Source of the DNA: Ochotona curzoniae
Lineage: Eukaryota; Chordata; Mammalia; Lagomorpha; Ochotonidae
NCBI RefSeq assembly: GCF_017591425.1
Contig: NW_024466218.1
Location: 13,468,001-13,532,000 of the forward strand
Reading direction: 5' to 3'
Length of the DNA stretch: 64,000 bases
The notes beneath the pieces were generated by a model. The model was not told where the DNA came from. It saw nothing but the letters and a program-made list of their open reading frames with translations, and searched no databases. Made by a program: the position numbers and the translations under genes. Below are positions 34,339 to 44,680 of this stretch, in pieces (the first letter of the stretch is position 1; each line of letters opens with the position of its first letter).

Positions 34339-34697
34339 CTACTACATTCTGTTTTTTTTTATAGTTATTTACTTTTTAACTAAAAATCAGATTTATAGAG
34401 AGAAGGAGAAACAGAGACGAAGATCTTTCATCAGTCGATTCACTCCCCAAGTGGCTACAACAACCAGAGCTCAGCCATTCCAAAGCCTGGAGCCAGGAGC
34501 CTCCTCTGGGTTTACAACGTGGGTGCAGGATCCCAAAGCTTTGACCCATCCTCAACTGTCTTCCCAGGCCACAGACAGGGAGGTGGATGGGAAGTGGGGC
34601 TGCTGGGATTAGAACCGGCGCTCATGTGGGATCCTAGCAAATGCAAGGTGAAGACTTTAGCTACTAGACTACCATGCTGAGGCCCTCTACCATATTC
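34339..34697 (-). mobile_element. C-SINE, minus strand, with diverged TSD
   Basis: Flanked by CTACTACATTCT (34339-34350) and CTCTACCATATTCT (34684-34697). The body has GATTCACTCCCCAAGTGGC, GGTGCAGGATCCCAAAGC, and GATTAGAACCGGCGCTCATG with the B box well preserved. Confidence 0.9.
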
Positions 34698-36101
34698 TTA
34701 AGGACACAGTGTGCCTGTGCAATGTCTATCTCTTCCACTGAGTCACAGGATTCATGAGCAAAATCAATGCATTCAGTATAGATAGCACTGCATCTTAACA
34801 CTGTAATCAATGTGTGGCAGTATACAAATGCATTCAATATGTAAACAGGCTAAGTGGATAGTTGTCTATTTGGGGTGGGGGGGGCTCTAGAAAAAGTTGA
34901 ATGTTTTGCACTTTTACATAGAACATTGCCTTTTACAATTCTCGAGGTAACCTGAGGTTGCACACATCAGTTAGATAATTTCTTTACAGTTCCGTGATTA
35001 CTTTGTAAACAGAAGATGAACAATGAAGCAAAATTCAATCAAGGAACGAGTTTCATTCTGAGAAATTATCATTTAGAACTCTTTATTGAAAGTATGTATT
35101 TGTAAATCGATTGACCAAATAATTTATCATTTTATGGGGACTCATTTGTCAGTACACGGGGGTGCTAAATATAAAGGTGTTAAGACTTCACATATAAACC
35201 AGAACTGTATCTGTATAATTTTGGCATTTTATCAGATAAGTCAATAGATATTGTGGTATGTTTCAGAGATAACAACAAATAGAAAATTCCTTAAGGTATT
35301 TATAATATGTTGGAAAGGCAATATATAAAAAAGGTAGTACATAAAAACTTAATTATGAATAGGGAATTGATTATCCTTAAAAGAGTTATAGATATTATTT
35401 CATTGATATTCAGAATAATATCTATGAAAATATCAGTGATCATTTATGAAGATTTCAGAGACAAATTTATGAAGATTTATGAAGATTTCAAAGACCAATT
35501 CTTCAAATGACCCTTCTAGGACACAAATATATTAAGACTATTTTATCCCAATGTCCTGAACTGACTTATAATCATAAGATTTCTGTAATGCAAAGAAAGA
35601 AACAATTAAGAACTGTGCATATTTTTGGCACTTGAAGACTGGTCTGTCAAACAAAATAGTTTCTGGGAAATGACTATATTTTCCTTATCCTGTCACTCTT
35701 ACACACAATCTGAAATTTGTAGGCTTCCTGTGAGTGCGCAGCTACATTCCGTTGATAAATTTGATTTTTAACTAGTGCTGGGCATAAAAGATTGCTTTGT
35801 TATACTGCATAAACACAGAATGGAGACAGCAAGTTTTCTCTTTCCTCATTTATCATAAAATTTTATGCCATGTAATTTTCATTCTAAGCATGGGGTTGAT
35901 GCTACAGAACACTGGCCCACGACTGGAAGCACTTACGGTATTAACAGTAAAATGTTGGTTCAAATGGGTTCGGAAACTTATCTAGTAACCTCTGTCTTAA
36001 GATATTTTTCTATCAAAATTCTAAAAACAAAACAAGTGTTAATGTCAAGTAGGACTCCAGAATGCCACAGATGAAGAATTCACATTTCAGAAAAGACACA
36101 T

Positions 36102-36102
<1 letters not shown>
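34698..36102. other. Unique sequence with one local duplication
   Basis: At 35447-35506 the word ATGAAGATTT occurs three times with flanking CAGAGACAAATT and CAAAGACCAATT, a small duplication. The frames at 35307-36074 are unsupported. Confidence 0.45.

Positions 36103-36144
<42 letters not shown>
36103..36144. repeat. (CA)n microsatellite
   Basis: About 21 uninterrupted CA units. Likely length-variable between individuals. Confidence 0.97.
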
Positions 36145-36146
<2 letters not shown>

Positions 36147-36267
36147 CTGTCACACAGTCAGAGACAGAGCTATGATATGTTTGATATCTTGAGTCCTAGT
36201 TGTTTACCAATCAGGCAACAAAGACAGTAAAATGACAGCTTGGCTTACTATTGGCCCATTTGCTAAA

Positions 36268-36455
36268 AGAATTAAATGGTGGAGCTGGGTCAGGCTGAAG
36301 TCAGAAATCAGCAACTCAACTCCCATACAGGTGACTTGGACCCAGCTACTCAAGTAACCACCTACCTCCAACCAGAGTCTGTATCAGGAAGCTGAAGCTA
36401 AGAGCTAGAACTAAAACTCACACCCCAGCATGGCAAGGTGGGAAGTGGGTATCTT
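36268..36455 (-). mobile_element. Old C-SINE fragment, minus strand
   Basis: GGTGGAGCTGGGTCAGGCTG, AAGTCAGAAATCAGCAACTC, GTGACTTGGACCCAGCTACT, GGAAGCTGAAGCTAAGAGC and ACCCCAGCATGGCAAGGTGG follow the reverse order of the oldest C-SINE type. The 3' tail part is absent. Confidence 0.7.
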
Positions 36456-36907
36456 GAGTATGGTCCTTACCATTGGTAAGTCAAATGTCTTCCCCCAAAG
36501 AAAGTATTTGCTATGCTACACGACACTGATGAGTGTGTCCATTGTGAGAAGGTCCTTCTATGAAGCAGTGAAAATCCAAAGCCCCAAACACCTTGGGTTG
36601 CAAGGAAACTTCTGTTATTGGTGTTCCATTACATGAAAGCAGGGTCTTACGTCCCCAAATTTGGTATTCAAATACTTGAAAAAGATCAGGAAAAGTGTTA
36701 ATCTACAACTAATGCTCATGACATTTGAGCCAAAGATATAAGAAATCAGAACTATGAAGCACAACGGGAAAAACTTAATTGCTATAGAAACAGGCGTCAT
36801 ACTATGTTAATAAATTCAGAAAGTCTCAAGCACTCATGGAATTCTCTTTAAAGAAAAAGGAAAAACACTTAGTTTTATGATTTCCTTATTTCCTAGTAAC
36901 TCCCATT
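36456..36907. other. Unique sequence
   Basis: Short overlapping frames on both strands; no support. Confidence 0.4.
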
Positions 36908-37256
36908 AGAAATAGCGTTTAGGGCCCCTACGAGGTAGCCTAGTGGCTGAAGTTCTAGTCTAGCATGTGCCAGGATCCCATAAGAGCGCCGGTTCTAATC
37001 CTTGTGGCCGGGCTTCCCATCCATCACTCTGCTTGTGTTCTTGGGAAAGCAGTAGAGGATGGCCCAAGGACTTGGGACCCTGCACCCGTGTGGGAGACCT
37101 GGCTTTGGATCGGCACAGCACTGACCACTGCAGTCACTTGGGGAGTGAATCATCAGATGGAAGATCTTCCTGTCTCTCCTCCTCTCTATATATCTTACTT
37201 TCCAATAAAAATAAATAAATAAATCTTTAAAAAATAAAAGAAATAAATGGTGTTTA
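36908..37256 (+). mobile_element. C-SINE, plus strand
   Basis: GGGCCCCTACGAGGTAGCCT through GATGGAAGATCTTCCTGTCT to TCCAATAAAAATAAATAAAT. Flanks AGAAATAGCGTTTA (36908-36921) and AGAAATAAATGGTGTTTA (37239-37256) look like a diverged duplication. The 83- and 85-codon frames are internal. Confidence 0.88.
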
Positions 37257-37309
37257 AGATATGATTATCACTTCTAAAGATACTTTTTAAAAATGCTCCC
37301 ATCTCATTA

Positions 37310-37490
37310 TCATCACAAGCAACAAATGATATAGCAATGACTATGATTAATATACAATGTGTTATGGGTCAAGCATTGATGTACATTGACATGTCCATCA
37401 AAAGTAATAATCTTCACAGATGTCCCATGACATACATACCTTTATTATTTTCCTGTTCCGTATAAGGAGCTGTGGAAAAAGCAAGGATGT
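37310..37490 (-). mobile_element. MIR fragment, minus strand
   Basis: GTTATGGGTCAAGCATTGAT, ATCTTCACAGATGTCCCATG and TTATTATTTTCCTGTTCCGT follow the reverse MIR order around the CTATGTGCCAGGCACTG and CCTCACAACAACCC blocks. Confidence 0.5.
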
Positions 37491-37864
37491 GAGGACACTG
37501 AGGATTACATCGTATCCAGGCTCTACTCTCATGCCTAAATTAGGCAAATTCTTTATTGGGCTGGTGACCACGAGTGATGTATCTTTTAGGTGCGATGTCA
37601 TTCCAAAAGGAGAGAGTCCCCAGGTGTGCCAAGAAGCTTGAGGGCGGCCGCAGGTCTGAGCAGGATCTCCGTTTGTCCTTGATGCTGTGGATATCGCTGA
37701 CATAGGCCAGAGAGTGTTGAGAAGCTGGCCGACTGCGGGGAAGAAAAAGAGTGTGATGTTGGTGGTTGGGGCAACGATGAGTGGACCACATTTACGGAAG
37801 TGGGAGATTTATGTGAAGCCAAAGTGATGATAATAATGATGTGCAGAGCACACGTGTCAGTCAT

Positions 37865-37960
37865 TAGGACAGCTGGGTCCTCATTATGAATATTCCGCCA
37901 ACCAACTGTGTGACCTGGTAACGTTCTCATCTGTACAACAAAATAAATTCACTAAGTGAC
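37865..37960 (+). mobile_element. MIR core fragment, plus strand
   Basis: AACCAACTGTGTGACCTGGT, AACGTTCTCATCTGTACAAC and AAAATAAATTCAC parallel the MIR core ACTAGCTGTGTGACCTTGGG, CTCATCTGTAAAATG. Confidence 0.55.
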
Positions 37961-38019
37961 CTCTAGCACGCTTCATATTATAACTAATTCTGTGATTTCA
38001 TGTTTGTTAAAAAAGATTT

Positions 38020-38120
38020 TAAACTGCACTGTGTGATGAAGAAATTTGTCTCAGTAAAAGCAAATGACTTGCCAAGTGTAACAAAAGTTGTAACCATAGA
38101 ATTGCATTCAGAATGAAGGT
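38020..38120 (-). mobile_element. MIR core fragment, minus strand (tentative)
   Basis: ATGAAGAAATTTGTCTCAGT, AAAGCAAATGACTTGCCAAG and TGTAACAAAAG resemble the reverse MIR core (GATGAGGAAACTGAGGC, TTAAGTAACTTGCCCAAGG). Confidence 0.42.
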
Positions 38121-38284
38121 TTTCCTGCTATCTACCTCTAAAATAATGAGGGAGGGTGTTGGTCACATTATGTACTACATCCACATTGCAAATATAATAT
38201 CACTGATCATTTTAAGATGAGTAGAGATTTAATAAATTTAAACAAGCATTCATTTAAATGTTTGTATAGAAAGGCTACTTACCA

Positions 38285-38840
38285 CAAATTTATTTATTTA
38301 GTTATTTAATAAGACTGAGTGACAAAGAGATGACACAGAAGGAGAGATTTTATTTTTTAAAATTTATTTATTTTTCTTTGAAAGGCATTTTATGGGAGAA
38401 GAGACAGAAAGAATGCCCTTTCATCTTCTGGTTAAATCCCCACGTGTCTGTACTGGCCAAAGCTAAGAATCTCCAGAATCGGGCGTGAGGAGTTTCTTCC
38501 AGGTCACCCACTTGAATGCAAAAGCTTACGGTCTTGATTCATCCTCCTAGATGGAGCTGAATTAGAAGTGGAGCATCCAGGACACAAACTGGTCCTTATA
38601 GGATGCCAGGGATTCAGGTTTAGAATTAGCCCATTGCAGCAGCCCCAAGAAAAACAGATTTTCCATTAGCTGTCTCCCCTTCTAAATGTTCCTAAGAACA
38701 AAAGCCAAGCTAGCCTGAAGGACCTGCCCCTTCAGGTAACCGATAGAAGCATCTGAGCCAGCATCTTCTGACTACCAAGACATATTAGTGGGGAGCTGCA
38801 TCAGAAGCAGCTGGGGCACAAATTGGCACTCAAAAGACAT
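38285..38840 (-). mobile_element. Old C-SINE split by a second SINE
   Basis: The tail part (38285-38350: ATTTATTTATTTAGTTATTT, then GTGACAAAGAGATGACACAG) and the body part (38655-38840: CCATTAGCTGTCTCCCC, AAGCCAAGCTAGCCTGAAGG, GGGGAGCTGCATCAGAAG) are separated by another minus-strand SINE and together make one older-type element. Confidence 0.72.
38356..38645 (-). mobile_element. C-SINE, minus strand, nested
   Basis: AAAATTTATTTATTTTTCTT, GGCATTTTATGGGAGAAGAG, TCTTCCAGGTCACCCACTTG, GGATGCCAGGGATTCAGG. Lies inside the older copy. Confidence 0.72.
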
Positions 38841-38844
38841 AGTG

Positions 38845-39138
38845 ACAGAGGAGAAGGGAAAGGCACAGAGAGATTGAGATCATCCATTCATTGGTTCACT
38901 TCTCAGATGGTCATGGTGATGGATGCTGCACCAGGCTGAACCCAAGATCCTGTTATCACATCCAGGTAGTCACATGATTGGCAATGGTGTAGGCACCTGG
39001 GGGATCTTTTGCTGCTGTCTCCACTGCATTAACAGCTGAATCGAAAGTGCAGCAGTTGGGCCTCAAACTACTGGATAATCACACAGGAGATGCGACCATT
39101 GCAGGCCACAGTTTAACTCTCTGCCACAGGCCAGCCTT
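38845..39138 (-). mobile_element. Old C-SINE, minus strand, tail partly lost
   Basis: GAGATCATCCATTCATTGGT, TGCACCAGGCTGAACCCAAG, ATTAACAGCTGAATCGAAAG and AACTCTCTGCCACAGGCCAG are in reverse older-type order. Confidence 0.68.
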
Positions 39139-39139
39139 C

Positions 39140-39445
39140 TACCCCTATTTTTTAATTTTTAGATTTTACTTGTTTTCGGTTTTTTTTAGAGCATGAAAGA
39201 GACAGGTTGACAGATGTTATGCCCATTGGTACACTCCCTCAAACTACAACAGTCAAGGGTGGATCAGACTGTAGACAGGACTTCTCCCAGACAGGTGGTA
39301 GAAACCCAAATATCTGGGTTAGAATCTGCTGCCCCTCAGGCATTCATTATCAGCAAACTTGGACTCAAACCCCAGCAGTGCTCTATGGGCTTCACCAATC
39401 TCAGACCCAGTTGCAACTACTGCATCAAAAGCCTGCCTGAGCAGC
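39140..39445 (-). mobile_element. Old C-SINE, minus strand
   Basis: TTTTTAATTTTTAGATTTTA, CATTGGTACACTCCCTC, ATCTGGGTTAGAATCTG, AACTTGGACTCAAACCCCAG. Fourth minus-strand copy of this cluster. The two overlapping plus frames at 39207-39456 are internal. Confidence 0.62.
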
Positions 39446-39620
39446 CAATTCTATAAGGTTTATCTATTCCTCACTCAACATTTTTGCTCATTTCTTTCTT
39501 TGTCTGAGACAGAATATTAAGCTTGTTAAGCCAGTGAAATAATTCAGACAGAGCTTGTTGTTTATCCTAAATGGGATTTCTTTTTGTTACTGTTTCTTCC
39601 ATACTAATCGAGGGACATAA

Positions 39621-39653
39621 AACAGAAAGAAAGAGAGAAAGAAAGAGAGAGAA

Positions 39654-39720
<67 letters not shown>

Positions 39721-39794
39721 GAAGGAAGAAAGGAAAGGAAGAAAGAAAGAAGGAAGGAAAGAAAGAGACAAGGAAGACAAGAAAGAAAGAAAGG
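39621..39794. repeat. (GAAA)n microsatellite, long homopurine tract
   Basis: The plus strand is uninterrupted purine from 39624 to 39768 (145 bases), with a pure AAAG core (39655-39719) and GAAG/GGAA variants at the 3' side. Such mirror-like homopurine DNA can form intramolecular triplex. The poly-charged and poly-FLS frames across it, including the 242-codon minus frame, are artefacts. Confidence 0.97.
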
Positions 39795-40784
39795 GCATCA
39801 AAATGATATGGCTTGAGAAAAAGAAATGAAAGAAATGGGGTGGGGGAACACAGCACTGAGCCTGCAGTTGTTCACAGTGAGGTTCACCCATCAGAGCTGA
39901 AAATAACCTATATTTTATTTCCCTTATTTTTAGAAAACTGCCGTGGACACAGGGGTGGCCGAGTGGCCAGCTGTGCCCTGAAATGCCTGAAGCCATCGCA
40001 ATCAGTACTCCACTGTCTGAGGCTCCCAAAATGAAACACTTTGAACACTCATTCAAAGGTGTGAAAGCATGAAATTGGCACAATAGCCAGCCACCACAGC
40101 ACTTCTCTCTTTTTGCTGTTGTTGTTTTCTGTGTGTTTTGTTTTGTTTTGTTTTGCATTGCCTTCGGTTTCCCTTGTCTACTATTTCTGCCCTTTGTCCC
40201 TTGATTCTGATAGTTCTTGAAATATCTGCTTAAAGAGCCGTGGCGTGCCCGGGAAAAAGAACTGGATTGTGTTCTTAGGGAGGTCTCAGTTGTGACTTGA
40301 AGACAACCTAAAAAAAACAATACTTTTTGCATTCAAAGTCCTGAAAAGTTTTGTTTAAACAATGGACTGAATGAACTTGGAGAATGATGATGTGTACGTA
40401 CATGCCTAAGCAGACATTGATTTTTAGTTTAAGTCAGAGACTTAAACCACACACAACTTCTTCAAGAACATCTGCATCGTCATAGTATTGTCTATCATTT
40501 GCAACCGCACAACTCGGATCAGCTGGGCCTAGGGCTTTGGGAGAGTCTCCTCTGGTTCTGGTTTGTGTAGTGCTGTCTAGTACACTCTCTGCACATTTCA
40601 CTTCCAGATATTTTTATCTGACTTAGTGATGAATGAAGCTCAGACAAGGCAACGCAAAGTTATAACTAATGAATTAAAAAGATTCCCACTAGAAGTTCAC
40701 CTGAATTTTCTGCCTCACCCATTTTTGCAAGAATTGTCCCTGTTTTCTTCACTTGCAGAATCTTTTCAAAGGTGTTATTTAATG
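39795..40784. other. Unique sequence with a short (TTTTG)n
   Basis: TTTTGTTTTGTTTTGTTTTG lies near 40136-40155. No gene is recognised despite frames at 39813-40034 and 40666-40851. Confidence 0.45.
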
Positions 40785-41145
40785 TGATGGCATTGTGGCC
40801 TACCATGTTAAGCTGCTGCCTGCAATGCCTGTGTTCCATGTGGATATTCATTCAAAGCATGGGTGTTTCACTTCCAATCCCCCACCCCCAAAAGTGCTAA
40901 TGCTCCTGGGAAAATAACAGAGGATGATGCCCTTTGTTTTTTTGTTTGTTTTTTGTTTGTTTGTTTTGTTTTGTTTTTCTTTTTGGTCTTTGTACACAGT
41001 CTAGAAGTATTTCCTATCTCCTGGATTTGGTCCGAACTTCTGTGGCCATTTGAGGAGTGAAGCTGTGATGGAGTATTTCTTTGTCTCCAACTCTCTATCT
41101 CTGTAGCTAAACTTTTAAACAGTAAATACATCATTAAAAAAAAAA
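40785..41145 (+). mobile_element. Old C-SINE, plus strand, with (TTTG)n expansion inside
   Basis: GATGGCATTGTGGCCTACCA forms the tRNA-like head, GGGAAAATAACAGAGGATGA the middle, then a TTTG-rich stretch (40937-40982) replaces or interrupts the GGCCCAAGTGCTTGGG block. The remainder is GGCCATTTGAGGAGTGAAGC and an A-rich end. The pairs of complementary frames at 40863-41152 arise from the T-rich insert. Confidence 0.7.
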
Positions 41146-42662
41146 AGAACATATTCTAACATAGTCTTCCAGGAAGATTCCTGCTGGCACTAGTTCCTAT
41201 TTGCTAGTGGGATTATATTTTTACTATTAGTAGAGATAGCATTTTATATCTGTCAATGTGTTTTTTACTCTTTGAAAATTTTTTTATGCCAGTAACACTT
41301 CTTTACCCCTCTTTCAGTTCTTTTGGTATCCAGGGTGCCTATGTTTTCTGTTTAAGAAATATGCGGTCACAAATGGACAAATGAGGACAAAAGTCAATTT
41401 TCAAACTATGTAGAAAGAGAAGGTTTCCAACCTTAGAACTCAGTGTCTGTTGTAAACAACAGTTATAGGAAGAATGTCTCAACATCCAGCAGTGACTGCT
41501 TGTTTCCAAGTTACTTCTGTCTCACGCTGAAGGTTATAGGACCCTACGTTTGTGAAGTCTAGAAGTTTAGACAGTGATGCATTTTGTGCCACGGATTCAA
41601 TAAACTATTTGCTAGGGCCATCATGGGCACTTTCTGTAACCTATAATAGGTTGTAAATTTGCAGATAATTGAAGTAACAAGCCTGCTTTCAAGCCTCTCT
41701 CTCAGACTTCTCACTAATGATCTGCTTTAGGGTCACTCAAAATTTGGATTTCTTTGTCAAATAAGCTTAGTTAAGGAAGTTAGAAACTGCACATAGTACA
41801 TGACTCAAATGACTCAAATGAGCATCAGAAATTTGATCATGATTCATTACTTATTTATAAGGACAATTCTCATTAGGGAAGGAACCACAGTGCTGTATCT
41901 GCAGACAGTTCTATGCAGGTTCCTGAACATATCTTATAGTGAGTTACTGATTATCAGAGCTTCAACCTAGAGCTTATTAACTGATTTAAAGAAAGATAAG
42001 TATTATATGTTTGTATCTATAATACCCCAACTCATATCATCTCATAGAGTGATTGAATAGCTTTGATTTCCTTGTTCATTCTTCCTGCCAACAGCACATT
42101 CCAGGGTCACTTTGTTCAATCTGTGTAATCATGAATTTATGCATGTGCTGCATTGGTTCAAAACTGAGGAACCAACTTTGTCTCAGTTTCCTAAGTTCTT
42201 TAGCAGTTCTTTTGGGTGAAAACATAAGCCAATTCCAAAAATAATGCTACACTGTTAGATAATATTAATACATGGAAAATAGTGCTCATCTAAATCCCAA
42301 GAATGTAGATGAGACCAGCTGATGAATTTCTTATAGAGAGCATCAATGTGCCTGGCAAACAGTCCATAACAGGTAATGCATGAAAATATTTCCCAATGTC
42401 TCTAAATTTACTTTGGCATAATGTAATTCTTGATTGACTTGCCTGAGAATGTACTGAGGAGGAAAAACACAGTAACATTACATTGACTAATAGGATATAA
42501 TGGGTGGGTGGGTATATTCAATGGTGCTAGAGAAGAAATAGCCCAGAAATGTGCAAGTATGTACTTCATTATCTTTCATTGGAACTTTTTTACTCATCGC
42601 CTTCACTTGTCTAATTTTTCCACTTATTTTGTTCTATATATTTATTTTTAAACCAATTTCAG
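41146..42662. other. Unique sequence
   Basis: No repeat recognised. The last bases form the acceptor of exon-like segment D. Confidence 0.4.
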
Positions 42663-42809
42663 ATGTTGTCCCCTATTCAGAAGCAAATCTGAAGACATTA
42701 TTCTAGAGACAGAACAAGCATGCCTGCCAGAATCTCCAGTGTTTTGCTCCACTGAAATGCTAGATGATTTAAGTGAAGAATATATATCCATCAGTTATTG
42801 GAAGCACTG
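42663..42809 (+). other. Exon-like open segment D (function unknown)
   Basis: A pyrimidine-rich tract and ACCAATTTCAG (ending 42662) precede 147 bp that are open in one frame and end at a near-consensus donor CTG|GTAAGT (42810). The length is a multiple of three, with one leading and two trailing bases, so skipping it would keep frame. The peptide starts CCPLFRSKSEDIILETE, contains ESPVFCSTEMLDDL, and ends YISISYWK; it is acidic and looks like protein. An in-frame stop lies upstream (42649-42651) and another follows two bases past the donor, so the open frame closely matches the predicted exon. The surrounding sequence is repeat-free. The gene is not recognised and the phase does not join segment C. 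Chance remains possible. Confidence 0.33.
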
Positions 42810-42869
42810 GTAAGTTAAAAAAAAAAACAAACTAAAAAATAGGCCTACTCACATGGCTCTCTGCTCTTT

Positions 42870-43090
42870 TCTGTGCTTCTCTGGCCTCAAGCTGCTTACT
42901 GCAAATTAGATTTTGCCTTAATATGCTAATGTTGAATAAGGGAATTGGGCTCTAAATAATTAAGTTGTGAGAAGTACAAAACTAAAGTAATCTATTAATG
43001 CAATATGAACATCCCTTGATTATATTTGCAGAGTGAATTTACCTGCTTTAAATGGTGAATTAGAATTGACGGTAAATTGAAATTTAGAAG
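42870..43090. promoter_or_regulatory. Candidate conserved non-coding element
   Basis: Repeat-free block just downstream of exon-like segment D, with GCAAATTAGATTTTGCC, AATATGCTAATGTTGAATAA, CTAAATAATTAAG and TATTAATGCAATATG: several homeodomain- and POU-like words in about 200 bp. Function is inferred from motif content only. Confidence 0.22.
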
Positions 43091-43133
43091 AAAACTCAAT
43101 AATAAAACACCACAACCACCACCAGCAGCACTG

Positions 43134-43144
43134 CCCCCCCCCCC
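43134..43144. repeat. C11 homopolymer beside a short (CA)n
   Basis: Eleven C residues followed by GAACACACACAC. Confidence 0.9.
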
Positions 43145-43844
43145 GAACACACACACTATCTTGCTGTTTGAAATGTCAGAGCCTCCATTTAGTCCTATAT
43201 TCAGATAAAATCACATTATGATATCAAAGGCTGCAAGAGGTGTCTTAATACATGGCTTTTTTTTTTCCTGCCAATATCTATGCCCAGCGCTCTTCCTCTC
43301 CCCATCAGAGGAAACAGTTCCCTCGTAGTGAGCGAGTTTGTTGCTGCTTGTTTTTGTTCTTGTAAAATTGTGGATTTTTGTTAGGTTGCATGAAATGTGA
43401 GGGTGCACCAAAGCTTTACAAAATGGAGTTGTTCCTCAGTATCACATAGTTGGTTTTGAGACTCCCTGTGAAAGATACTCAAATCTGCAGACACTCAGCT
43501 ACCATCTGTACAGTGGCACATTATTGAAAATAACCTACAAACATATTCTTGGACACTTTAAATCATACCCAGAACTATCTCATTATAATAAACAACAAAA
43601 TGTAATGATATGGACAGAGTTGTTATGCAGTATTACCCATGGAATAGCAGAAATACCTGTGTATACTCAATTCAGACACAAACATTTGCAAATATTTTTT
43701 ACTTCTGTTTGATGGAATCAGTTAGTGTAGAACATATGTACATAGAAGCCTAATTATATGTAAATACACATCCCTTGTTTTTTTCACTTCATCCTTGGTG
43801 AAACTAAAAGAAAGGTTAGGATTAATACATTGTTCCCTAATAGC
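43145..43844. other. Unique sequence
   Basis: No gene or repeat recognised. Confidence 0.4.
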
Positions 43845-43863
43845 TTTTTAAAAATTTCTCATC

Positions 43864-43911
<48 letters not shown>

Positions 43912-44155
43912 GAAAGTGTTGAAAGGAGCGAGAGTCAGGGAAGAGAGAGAATCATTGGCCAGTTTACTCTCATGCAATGGTCAGAACTGGGCTTGTCTGT
44001 AGCCAGGAGCTTCCTTCAGGCTTTCCAGGTGGGTAGGGGACCAAGCACCTGAGCTATCCTGTGCTGCTTTTCCAGGCACATCAACAGGGAGTTGGATTGA
44101 AAATGGAGTAGCCATACTAGAACTGGTACCCATATGGAATGCTGACACCACATAA
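43845..44155 (-). mobile_element. C-SINE, minus strand, tail expanded to (ATT)n
   Basis: The 3' tail, normally (AAAT)n, has become a pure (ATT)n run at 43865-43911, about 15 units. The body follows with CAATGGTCAGAACTGGGC, GGAGCTTCCTTCAGGCTT, and ACTGGTACCCATATGGAATG near the head. Confidence 0.83.
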
Positions 44156-44400
44156 AAGAATTATGCTTGCATAGAGCAGTGCTAACTACTGTCTCCCTCT
44201 GTAGCTTCTTGACGGGACGTATAGAAATGTGTAGAATGGGATTGCTATTGTCAATATATAGGTGGATGAGACATTTTCCAGACCTCAGAAAAAGTTTGGT
44301 AAAAAGTAAATTCATTAAAATATGTATTTTGAAATACATGAAATTTGTTCAATTTATATTAAAAAAAAAAAAGCAAGTAAGTTTTAAAGAAGATAGTGTA

Positions 44401-44680
44401 GGGGCCGGCACAGTGGCGCAAGAAGCCAATCCCCCAGTTGTAGGACCAGAATCCTGCTTGTAGCCTGGGAAAGGAGAGGAAGATGGCCCAAGTCCTTACG
44501 TCCCTGCCCCCTCGTGGGAGACTTGGGATCAACTAAGCTCTGGCCATTGCAGCCATTGGGGAGTGAATCAGCGTCCGGAAGACTCTCTCTCTCTCGTTCT
44601 CTCTCTCTCTCGCTCTCTTTCCGTCTCTTTTCTCTGTTAAAACTGCCTTTCAAATGAAAATAAATCAGTTTTATAATATG
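44401..44680 (+). mobile_element. C-SINE, plus strand, promoter region deleted
   Basis: GGGGCCGGCACAGTGGCGCA is the head, but sequence normally carrying the B box is largely missing before GGACCAGAATCCTGCTTGTA. A CTCTCTCTCTCGTTCTCTCT tract (44583-44620) and ACTGCCTTTCAAATGAAAAT end the copy. This variant belongs nearer to the older CT-rich subfamily. Confidence 0.82.

Noticed and set aside
36100..36145. CRISPR-like or satellite array
   Set aside because: Simple (CA)n microsatellite without spacers. No spacer-repeat pattern exists anywhere in the window, and the DNA is mammalian.
39604..40332. Longest open frame (242 codons, minus strand)
   Set aside because: About a quarter of it is the translation of the (GAAA)n microsatellite. 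The rest has no domain, and the frame is explained by lack of stops in the pyrimidine strand.
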